Shown piece after piece: positions 1 through 5,840 of a stretch of 28,358 nucleotides of DNA. Both the position numbers and the translations under genes were made by a program. The first letter of the stretch is position 1. Every line of letters starts with the position of its first letter. Below the pieces are notes generated by a model. That model was given only the letters and a program-made list of their open reading frames with translations. It was not told where the DNA came from and did not search any database. The stretch is from a virus: positions 1-28,358 of the IMG/VR virus record IMGVR_UViG_3300031603_000021; one strand, given 5' to 3'.

Positions 1-137
1 TTACAAGTTAATTTTATTAGCTATGTGTATGTTAATAACATAGAAGTTAGATAAATAAGCATGAGGACCTTTAAACGATTGTATTATCACAGAACTTCTC
101 CAATGTTTTTAAAGTTGTAAGTAACTTCTGTGTTATT

Positions 138-156
138 AAGGCAGTATGCCTTTTTT
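138..156 (+). terminator. Possible Rho-independent terminator
   Basis: AAGGCA (138-143) pairs with TGCCTT (147-152) around a 3-nt loop, and the run of T continues to 156. This is a compact hairpin plus U-tract on the plus strand. No gene ends just upstream inside the window, so it may end a transcript entering from the left. The stem is short, hence moderate confidence. Confidence 0.45.
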
Positions 157-233
157 AGTATATAGTTATACTATCGGTATAGAAATAAGTAGGTGAGAAG
201 TGTTATTTGTTAATAAGCTAATAGTACTGTAGT

Positions 234-266
234 AGTAAACTATTAGTAAACTATTAGTAAACTATT
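234..266. repeat. Three tandem copies of an 11-bp repeat
   Basis: The unit AGTAAACTATT occurs three times head to tail (234-244, 245-255, 256-266) without mismatch. It lies in non-coding AT-rich DNA. Short direct repeats of this kind can be iterons or slippage products; neither is shown here. Confidence 0.8.
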
Positions 267-476
267 AAAAGACAGTAATCTGATACTTAAATAGTCTATT
301 CTAGACACATACAGATATTATAAGATACAACATACCAGTTAAGACAATACAGCTTATTAAGAGTATGTATAGCTCGATATAGAGTATAAGAGATATTAAC
401 ATATTAATACATTACAAGGAGGTATAAGAGTATGTATATTATATAAGAGTGTATGTAGTTTGTTATAAGATAATCA

Positions 477-521
477 ATACGTGTGCGTGCGCGTATATAA
501 CGCACGTATGTGCGCGTGCGC
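477..521. other. Alternating purine-pyrimidine (Z-DNA-prone) tract
   Basis: Bases 477-499 alternate purine and pyrimidine perfectly. After one phase slip at 499/500 the alternation resumes through 521. The tract is rich in GC and GT/AC steps in an otherwise AT-rich region, the composition most able to adopt left-handed DNA. It also holds short inverted repeats, such as CGCAC(501-505)-GTAT-GTGCG(510-514). Its function is unknown. Confidence 0.7.
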
Positions 522-600
522 CTTGAGGATTTGTAAAGCGTTGAGGTACAAGGCTCTTTAAGGATACTATCCAGATTTGTGTATTTGTGTATTTGTGTAT

Positions 601-632
601 AAACAATAAGCCCTGCTACCCGAAGGTAGCAG
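601..632 (-). terminator. UUCG-tetraloop terminator for the minus-strand gene
   Basis: On the minus strand CTGCTACC (632-625) pairs with GGTAGCAG (620-613) around TTCG, giving an 8-bp stem closed by a UUCG tetraloop, followed by GGCTTATTGTTT. It sits 9 bases past the stop codon of the gene at 642-884 on the same strand. The T-run is interrupted but the stem is ideal. Confidence 0.7.
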
Positions 633-641
633 AGCATAGAG

Positions 642-884
642 TTACTTACTGGAAGAATCAAGGAGCTTGAGTTTGTGAGCAGCGATGCGTGCTTGGAGGT
701 CGATGCGTTTGATGTCAGCGTCATTAGCTGAGGTGTCCTTGATGATGGACGTTTGGGATTGAAGAGCTGAGGCCATGTCATCAATTGCAGTGGCGAGCTT
801 AGTGGTAGCACCGAGTATGACGGTTGCTGATGTGAATAGGCCTGTGAAGGTAGACCATAGGGTAGCCTTGTCGGTTGTAGTCAT
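642..884 (-). CDS. Small hypothetical protein, 80 aa
   Basis: An 80-residue reading frame on the minus strand, the only one in the window that looks genuine on this strand. Its ATG at 884 is preceded on the coding strand by AGGAG with a 7-nt spacer, and a UUCG-loop terminator follows the stop. Residues about 9-35 (LWSTFTGLFTSATVILGATT and onward) are hydrophobic and could form one membrane segment or amphipathic helix. The C-terminal half is charged and helical (DADIKRIDLQARIAAHKLKL). I do not recognise the family. A small lysis or membrane protein is conceivable from the profile, but nothing proves it. It is divergent from the plus-strand block beginning at 1223. Confidence 0.7.
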   Translation of the reverse strand: MTTTDKATLWSTFTGLFTSATVILGATTKLATAIDDMASALQSQTSIIKDTSANDADIKRIDLQARIAAHKLKLLDSSSK

Positions 885-926
885 GGTGTGACTCCTAATA
901 GGTGAGGACTTAAGTGCCCGTTGCTA

Positions 927-940
927 AGGCGGTACCGCCT
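927..940. promoter_or_regulatory. Perfect 14-bp palindrome, possible operator
   Basis: AGGCGGTACCGCCT is self-complementary over all 14 bases. It lies 43 bases upstream of the divergent minus-strand start, the usual place for a dimeric repressor site. The regulator is not in the window, and no second copy was found by eye. Confidence 0.35.
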
Positions 941-1075
941 ATAGTTGTTTGAAAAACGAGGAGTGAAAAGTTACAGGTATCGGGGGGTGGGTTTGCTTTT
1001 TAGGCTCTTGTGGAGCAGTACTGCACTGTTAGGTAGGTGTAACCAAAACCAATACTGCAAAATCTACCTACACAC

Positions 1076-1099
1076 GTAGCTTTGTAGCTTTGTAGCTTT
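1076..1099. repeat. Three tandem copies of an 8-bp repeat
   Basis: GTAGCTTT occurs three times in a row (1076-1083, 1084-1091, 1092-1099), followed by a partial GCAGC. It is non-coding and about 50 bases upstream of the promoter for the plus-strand block. Confidence 0.75.
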
Positions 1100-1149
1100 G
1101 CAGCGAATCCCAAATTACAGATCCCGATAACATGCCTATACCTTTTCCC

Positions 1150-1177
1150 TTGACAAAGTTTTCTAAATATATAATAT
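1150..1177 (+). promoter_or_regulatory. Sigma70-like promoter for the early small-gene cluster
   Basis: A perfect TTGACA lies at 1150-1155. TAATAT at 1172-1177 is spaced 16 nt from it; an exact TATAAT at 1170-1175 is also present but only 14 nt away. A start site near 1183 would give a short leader carrying AGGAGA before the ATG at 1223. This geometry also argues against translation from the earlier in-frame ATG at 1178. Confidence 0.5.
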
Positions 1178-1222
1178 ATGAATTCTGTGTATGTGCATTC
1201 TAACCCTTTAGGAGAAACAAGT

Positions 1223-1693
1223 ATGAAAAAATTTATTAGTGTGAAATTGGTAGATGGGGAACCTATGACCCGTGGTGATTATAACAAATACAGAGGCTGG
1301 ACTATTCCTGCTGATGAGAATCCAGAAGACCCTGGCTATTTAGTTAAGTATGAGGATGATTATATTTCCTGGTGTCCTAAAGTTTACTTTGATAAACACA
1401 CTTTACCTATCGTTGGCGAAAAGAATACTATTACTCAGGCAGATGTTGATAATTTCATTGGTTCAGCTACTGCAAATACCCTCAAAGTATTTGGTGTGGA
1501 AAAGTCCACCATACTCACTGTTGTTTTAAAGAATGGCTTTGTCATGCATGAAACAAGTTCCTGTGTGGACCCAAATAATTACAATGAGCAAGTGGGTGCA
1601 GATGTATGTATGGAAAAGATCAAGGATAGGATTTGGTTTTTACTTGGGTTCCTTTTACAGAGTGGGGTAGATGGTTTTAAGGCGGTGAAATGA
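1223..1693 (+). CDS. Gp49/Sf6 gp66-like phage accessory protein
   Basis: The protein is 156 residues from the chosen ATG at 1223, which has AGGAGA at 1210-1215. An in-frame ATG at 1178 lies inside the promoter and is rejected. The N-terminal half carries a motif set common in phage accessory proteins (MTRGDYNKYRGW, then GYLVKYEDDYISWCPK). The C-terminal half has the pattern of the N4 Gp49/Sf6 gp66 family: a conserved LKNGF, then SSCVDPNNYNEQVG and a terminal IWFLLGFLLQ. The role of that family is poorly defined. It overlaps the next gene by ATGA, so the cluster is probably one transcript. The family match rests on remembered motifs, not a search. Confidence 0.75.
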   Translation: MKKFISVKLVDGEPMTRGDYNKYRGWTIPADENPEDPGYLVKYEDDYISWCPKVYFDKHTLPIVGEKNTITQADVDNFIGSATANTLKVFGVEKSTILTVVLKNGFVMHETSSCVDPNNYNEQVGADVCMEKIKDRIWFLLGFLLQSGVDGFKAVK

Positions 1694-1875
1694 TGAACTC
1701 TGTCATGCAGTATTTTAACTATGAGCATTTGCCTGTAAAGTTACAGGAGATTAGTAAGCCAATTTGTGACATAGCTCGGGAGTACGAGAATAACCTCCCA
1801 GACAGTGCAGAGAAGAGTGCTGGATTACGTAAACTATTAGAAGCCAAGGATTGCTTGGTAAGGGCGGCGTTGTAA
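1690..1875 (+). CDS. Small helical protein, possibly Acb2/Tad1 hairpin type
   Basis: A 61-residue protein starting in the ATGA overlap with the preceding gene; AAGGCGG lies just upstream and ATG 1693 is an alternative start. It is predicted to be all helix: an amphipathic N-terminal helix (LPVKLQEISKPICDIA), a PDSAEKSAGL turn and a second helix (LRKLLEAKDCLVRAAL). The pattern S/P-x-E-K/R-x2-AL-x-KL-x-EA resembles the helical hairpin of phage proteins annotated as Acb2/Tad1 domain, which include sponges that bind immune cyclic nucleotides in CBASS and Thoeris evasion. That assignment is from memory and needs a profile search. A plain hypothetical is the alternative. Confidence 0.65.
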   Translation: MMNSVMQYFNYEHLPVKLQEISKPICDIAREYENNLPDSAEKSAGLRKLLEAKDCLVRAAL

Positions 1876-2162
1876 TGAAGACTTTAGGTAATATAGATGT
1901 CAATAGTGGCAAGAAAAACGTTAAGGATACCGTGGTATTTGGTGATGGAGATATGTTCCAATTACTGAGTAAGGCATCCAGTGAAAAAGAGGGTTGGATG
2001 GAATCCACCAAGGCCTTGGAGACTCCGGTTGGGTGTGTAATTCAAGTAACAACTCAGCAGAGGAACCCTGATGGCTCTTATGCATTGGCTGAAGCTCTTA
2101 CCTTTGTGCCTGGCGTGAGGGTTAATTCCAATGCAGCAGGTAAGAAGTTGGTGTTGATCTGA
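1875..2162 (+). CDS. Conserved small phage protein, 95 aa
   Basis: The protein is 95 residues from ATG 1875, which overlaps the previous stop as TAATG and follows AGGGCGG with a 7-nt gap. A longer reading from TTG 1851 is less likely. The sequence has a characteristic stretch GWMESTKALETPVGCVIQVT followed by QQRNPDGSYALAEALTFVPG, which I recognise as recurring in many phage genomes without known function. It looks beta-rich with no membrane segment. It sits third in the overlapping small-gene cluster upstream of terminase. Confidence 0.75.
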   Translation: MKTLGNIDVNSGKKNVKDTVVFGDGDMFQLLSKASSEKEGWMESTKALETPVGCVIQVTTQQRNPDGSYALAEALTFVPGVRVNSNAAGKKLVLI

Positions 2163-2437
2163 TGGCTACTGAAGAGGGTCCTAATCTGTGTAAGTGCTGT
2201 GCTACTAATCTTGAGATATTCCCTAAAGTAACATGTAAAGGAAATCCTTTTAGTGAAGGTAATTGTAAGACTGAGTGTAGCAGGTATATGACAGAAGAGG
2301 ATAGTGAAAACATACTGTCTGTTGTTTTTAGGTATCCCGATGAACATAGGGCTGTCAAAAAACTGGAAGATGCTCTTTTTTGGCTGAAGCATAGTATTCG
2401 AAAAAGAGAAAGGGAGAGAGTCAGATGCAACCAATGA
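2162..2437 (+). CDS. Cys-rich small protein with KLEDA-type helical tail
   Basis: The protein is 91 residues, starting in a TGATG overlap with the preceding gene. The N-terminal half has six cysteines (C10, C12, C13, C24, C34, C38), suggesting a small zinc-binding or disulfide fold. The C-terminal half is helical with EHRAVKKLEDALFWLKHSI, similar to the KLEEA-x-W motif in Acb2/Tad1 hairpin proteins, and ends in a basic RKRERERVR tail. It is therefore the second candidate of that type within 500 bases. It overlaps the terminase small subunit by 13 bases. Function is unproven; the motif may be coincidental in a charged helix. Confidence 0.65.
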   Translation: MATEEGPNLCKCCATNLEIFPKVTCKGNPFSEGNCKTECSRYMTEEDSENILSVVFRYPDEHRAVKKLEDALFWLKHSIRKRERERVRCNQ

Positions 2438-3102
2438 CAGAGAATGAATTTAAAGAAGCTCTACCTGTAGAGTTTAAGAAGTCAGTTAATCCTATATTGA
2501 TGAAACAGGTTAATGGTATTTTGGCTGATCCAGAAACCATGCAATATTTTAGGGAGAATCTACTTAGCTATACCAGTGTAATGAAAGAGGGTAGATTTAA
2601 GACCAGTCAGTACATTAATGCTATTAGGTACGTAAGTTTTAAGTTATTTGGTGCATCTAATAAAGATGCATATGCAAAGACTTTCCCTGAGAAGATGGTG
2701 TATTACAAGAAGCAAGGAACATCATCTAAGGACATTGCCAGCTATTCCACTGCGTATAACAAAACCAAGTTAGTGAATCTTATATTTGCCCAGACAATGA
2801 TTCCTGTGCATATTTTGAATGCTTCTACTTTTCAGGCAGCATTAAACGTTCAGGCTGGATTGATGATGACAGCGTATTCAGAGAAGGTTAGGTGTGATGC
2901 AGCAGATAGTGTATTGAAGCACCTTAAACCTCCTGAGATAAAAGCTCAGGTTGAGTTGGATATTGGTACTCGTCAGGATAAGACTCTTGATATACTTAGA
3001 GATACTACCTCTGCTTTAGTTAATCAACAAAAAGCAATGATGCGTCAGGGTACGTCGGTTAAGGATATTGCTGAAGGAGCCTTAATTGTCGTTAACTCTT
3101 AA
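2425..3102 (+). CDS. terS: Putative terminase small subunit
   Basis: A 225-residue, mostly helical protein immediately upstream of and overlapping the large terminase gene, the usual place for the DNA-recognition subunit of the packaging motor. I see no diagnostic motif, so the call rests on position, size and helical character. The N-terminal part (EFKEALPVEFKKSVNPILMK, then an FRENLLSY segment) may hold the DNA-binding region, and the C-terminal 60 residues (LDIGTRQDKTLDILRDTTSA onward) look like an oligomerising coiled coil. The start at 2425 is preceded by GGGAGAG. Confidence 0.6.
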   Translation: MQPMTENEFKEALPVEFKKSVNPILMKQVNGILADPETMQYFRENLLSYTSVMKEGRFKTSQYINAIRYVSFKLFGASNKDAYAKTFPEKMVYYKKQGTSSKDIASYSTAYNKTKLVNLIFAQTMIPVHILNASTFQAALNVQAGLMMTAYSEKVRCDAADSVLKHLKPPEIKAQVELDIGTRQDKTLDILRDTTSALVNQQKAMMRQGTSVKDIAEGALIVVNS

Positions 3103-4735
3103 GGAGAACTTGGCTACGCTTGTTGAAGAGTTGGTTGAAGATGAGGAGCGTGTTGTTAACCAGAAAAGCGTAGAGGATTGGTTGAGAGATATCAGTTATG
3201 AGGAAGATCCTAACTATATGCCTACGGATTTTGCTTTGGAGTTTGTCAATTTTATTAAATTAGTGAATGGTGATAGTGGTGAGGAGAATGTCACTCCTGT
3301 AGTCCATTACAAGATGTTGGATAACATTCAGCATAATGACAAAGACACAATTAATATGTGCCACCGTGGTGTAGCAAAAACCAGTGTTCTTGGTACTTAT
3401 TTGATACTGTATTGTGCTGTATATGGGGATATTCCTGGATTCGGTAAAGTACCATATGTTTTGTATGTATCTGATGCGGTAGAGAATGGTATTAAGAAGA
3501 TGAGGAAGGATTTAGAGTTTAGGTGGGATAACTCTGAATTCCTTCAGGAGTGGTTACCACACAAGCGACTCACAGATGTGAGATGGGAGTTTGCAAATAA
3601 GGATGGTGTGTATTTTGTCTGTAGCGGGCACGGGGCCAAAACAGGCGTGAGAGGTACCAGAGAGTTGGGTACTCGACCATTACTTGCGATACTTGATGAT
3701 TTAATTTCTGATGATGATGCTCGTTCCCCTACTGTTATTTCTTCTGTTGAGGACACAGTTTATAAGGCAGTGGATTACGCATTACACCCAGCCAGGAGAA
3801 AGATTGTTTGGAGTGGTACACCATTTAATGCAAAGGATCCGTTGTATAAGGCAGTTGAGTCTGGTGCATGGCATGTAAATGTGTACCCAATTTGTGAGAA
3901 GTTTCCTTGTAGTCGTAAAGAGTTCAGAGGTTCCTGGGAGGACAGATTTAGTTTTGATTATGTACAGAAGCAGTATACTAAAGCCTTATTGTCTAATAAG
4001 ATAGACACGTTCAATCAGGAGTTGATGTTGCGTATTATGTCGGAAGAGGATCGGTTAATTACAGATGATGAGATTATATGGTACAGCAGGGACCTGTTGA
4101 TCCAAAACAAAGACGCATACAATTTCTACATCACTACTGATTTTGCAACCAGTGATAAGCAATCGGCTGACTTCTCAGTAATATTCGTTTGGGCATACAA
4201 TGCTAAAGGACAGTGGTTTTGGGTAGATGGTATATGTAAGAAACAGACCATGGATCACACCATGAATGATTTGTTTAGGTTGGCTCAGAAGTGGGATCCT
4301 CAGCAAGTAGGTATTGAGATCAGCGGCCAACAGCAGGCATTTATTCCTTGGATTCAGGATCAAATGATGGTACGTAAGATATGGTTTAATCTTGCGAAGG
4401 ATAAAGATCAGACCAAACCTGGGATCAGACCAAACACAGATAAGATGAAAAGATTTAATATCGTTGTTCCTTGGTTCAAATCCGGAATGATATTCTTCCC
4501 GCGTGAAATGAAATTGATGCCAATTATGGGTGAGACCGTTGATGAGTTATCGTTGATATCACTTAAGGGGATGAAAAGTAGAAATGATGATACCAACGAT
4601 TGTGTATCAATGTTAGCCAATTTATCACCATGGAGACCAAGTGAACAATTACCTCTTCCAGAAGAAGAACTAAATATGTGGGAGACAGAATCAAAAGATA
4701 GTGGTATAAGTGGAATTGATTCGTATACTCCTTAA
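3086..4735 (+). CDS. terL: Terminase large subunit
   Basis: The packaging motor ATPase/nuclease, 549 residues. The start is TTG 3086, supported by GAAGGAG at 3073-3079; it overlaps terS by 17 bases. Visible motifs are an adenine-site/Walker A variant CHRGVAKTS (92-100), a Walker B LLAILDDL with acidic D204/D205, and a coupling motif WSGTPF (242-247). The RNase H-like nuclease core shows D352 in TTDFATSD, E411 in GIEIS and acidic residues D501, D502 and D505 in the RNDDTNDCVS stretch. The HRG-x-AKT/S form of Walker A is typical of N4-like and related podovirus terminases. Complete and intact. Confidence 0.93.
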   Translation: MSLTLKENLATLVEELVEDEERVVNQKSVEDWLRDISYEEDPNYMPTDFALEFVNFIKLVNGDSGEENVTPVVHYKMLDNIQHNDKDTINMCHRGVAKTSVLGTYLILYCAVYGDIPGFGKVPYVLYVSDAVENGIKKMRKDLEFRWDNSEFLQEWLPHKRLTDVRWEFANKDGVYFVCSGHGAKTGVRGTRELGTRPLLAILDDLISDDDARSPTVISSVEDTVYKAVDYALHPARRKIVWSGTPFNAKDPLYKAVESGAWHVNVYPICEKFPCSRKEFRGSWEDRFSFDYVQKQYTKALLSNKIDTFNQELMLRIMSEEDRLITDDEIIWYSRDLLIQNKDAYNFYITTDFATSDKQSADFSVIFVWAYNAKGQWFWVDGICKKQTMDHTMNDLFRLAQKWDPQQVGIEISGQQQAFIPWIQDQMMVRKIWFNLAKDKDQTKPGIRPNTDKMKRFNIVVPWFKSGMIFFPREMKLMPIMGETVDELSLISLKGMKSRNDDTNDCVSMLANLSPWRPSEQLPLPEEELNMWETESKDSGISGIDSYTP

Positions 4736-4746
4736 AGGAAAAACAG

Positions 4747-5445
4747 ATGGTATTACAAGAATTGTTCGATGAACTGGCAACCGGGGAGTTCTCCAATTTA
4801 GCGATTGGTAATTCCATTAATGGTTCAATTGAACCCGATGCTTACAAGAAGGTGATAACACAAATCAATGGTGGCTTGCGGGAAATCTACAAGAGGTTTT
4901 TGTTAAGACAAAAAACACTACTCATTGCTCGACCACTTGGTACGACTGAACATTTTCTGAGGGATGCCAATACAGCTATTACTGTGAGTGTAGAAGCGGA
5001 AGGTGAGACTCCTACAGTTGCTGATCTTTGTCGGGTGATAGATGTTTACGATCCGTTGGAAGAAACACTTGTTTACCTGAATGACCCAAACCAACCATTA
5101 AGTGTGTTTACCAAAGGGCATGACCATATAATCATAAAGGACCCACTTCCGGTAAACTTAGGTGTTGTGTATCAAGCCTACTATCCCAGGATTGTTTTAA
5201 CGGAAACTTTTAACCCTGAAGAGTATGTCCTGTATTACCCTGAATATATTTCTTATGCCTTAAAGTGTTATGTGGCTTCGGAACTATTCACTGGTAAAAC
5301 ATCCAAGGCAACTGAGGGTGAGGCTCAAATCTATAACACTTTTCATGGTAAATTTGAAAAGGCATGTAGACTTATTGAAGACAAGGGTTTTGCAGAAGAT
5401 GTCACTATTGAGAATAGTAAATTTGTAGATGGAGGATGGGTATAA
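4747..5445 (+). CDS. Head-tail connector/adaptor-like protein
   Basis: A 232-residue protein 11 bases downstream of terL, with AAGGA before ATG 4747. The N-terminal half is helical (ELFDELATGEFSNLAIG, then a YKKVITQINGGLREIYKRFL helix), followed by a beta-rich middle and a C-terminal helical segment with many aromatics (LYYPEYISYALKCYVASELF). The pattern of an N-terminal LATGE-SNL segment and an INGGLREIY-RF helix resembles podovirus adaptor or tail-tubular-A-like proteins that join portal to tail. The match is to general family appearance; a neck protein of another type remains possible. Confidence 0.6.
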   Translation: MVLQELFDELATGEFSNLAIGNSINGSIEPDAYKKVITQINGGLREIYKRFLLRQKTLLIARPLGTTEHFLRDANTAITVSVEAEGETPTVADLCRVIDVYDPLEETLVYLNDPNQPLSVFTKGHDHIIIKDPLPVNLGVVYQAYYPRIVLTETFNPEEYVLYYPEYISYALKCYVASELFTGKTSKATEGEAQIYNTFHGKFEKACRLIEDKGFAEDVTIENSKFVDGGWV

Positions 5446-5840
5446 TGGTTCCAGGTAACTATGACATGACCATCTTTAAAGGTGGTACATTCGCAATCAC
5501 AATGTCTGCTAAGAATAAGCTTGATATGCCTATGAATTTTAATAACTACGATGAGATTCGTATGCAGATAAGACCCACTTGGGCAAAGTCTCCATACACC
5601 GAAGAAGCCTTGATGGATCTAACTGTTGCTAACGGTAGGATTGTTATACCTGGTGATGGTTTGTCTTTATCATTGAATATTGATGCCGCAGATACTGAAG
5701 TAATAACATTCAAAGATGGTAAGTATGGCCTTGAATTAATCAAGTATGTGGACCTTACAGCTAATCCAGAAATTCCTGTAGAGATTGTAGATAAGTTCTT
5801 TACGGGTTTGATTGCTGTTGTAGGCGAGGTGATTGAATGA
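5445..5840 (+). CDS. Small beta-rich virion protein, probable tail
   Basis: The protein is 131 residues from ATG 5445, which overlaps the upstream stop as TAATG and lies 9 nt from GGAGG (5431-5435). The in-frame ATG at 5436 abuts the ribosome site and is rejected. The opening NYDMTIFKGGTFAITM followed by a YDEIRMQIRP segment is the pattern of small beta-sandwich proteins found before phage tail-fibre genes (BppU N-terminal-like). It overlaps the next gene by ATGA, so it is translationally coupled to the fibre. An exact role, such as a fibre attachment adaptor, is inference. Confidence 0.6.
   Translation: MVPGNYDMTIFKGGTFAITMSAKNKLDMPMNFNNYDEIRMQIRPTWAKSPYTEEALMDLTVANGRIVIPGDGLSLSLNIDAADTEVITFKDGKYGLELIKYVDLTANPEIPVEIVDKFFTGLIAVVGEVIE

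Larger units (their letters stand above)
1..605. other. AT-rich non-coding left region
   Basis: No credible gene is seen on either strand over about 600 bases. The stretch is very AT-rich and contains a plus-strand terminator-like hairpin (138-156), an 11-bp tandem repeat (234-266), several copies of a TATAAGAG-type motif (about 383-455) and an alternating purine-pyrimidine tract (477-521). A perfect AAGGAGG at 416-422 precedes only a four-codon reading frame. The mixture suggests a control region, origin or genome-end region, but no family-level assignment can be made from sequence alone. Confidence 0.6.
885..1222. other. Divergent control region without genes
   Basis: This 338-base gap separates the minus-strand gene from the plus-strand block. 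It holds a 14-bp perfect palindrome (927-940), a 10-bp palindrome GCAGTACTGC (1015-1024), a G-rich run (about 980-989), an inverted pair TAGGTAG/CTACCTA (about 1031-1037 and 1064-1070), three tandem copies of GTAGCTTT (1076-1099) and a sigma70-like promoter (1150-1177). Confidence 0.6.

Noticed and set aside
432-446. Four-codon frame MYII after a perfect AAGGAGG
   Set aside because: Too short to be a gene; the ribosome-site match probably arose by chance in a purine-rich patch, though the spacing is good.
404-811. 135-aa frame on the minus strand
   Set aside because: It overlaps the better-supported gene at 642-884 in another frame, has low-complexity Tyr/Ile-rich sequence from AT-rich DNA, and has no convincing ribosome site.
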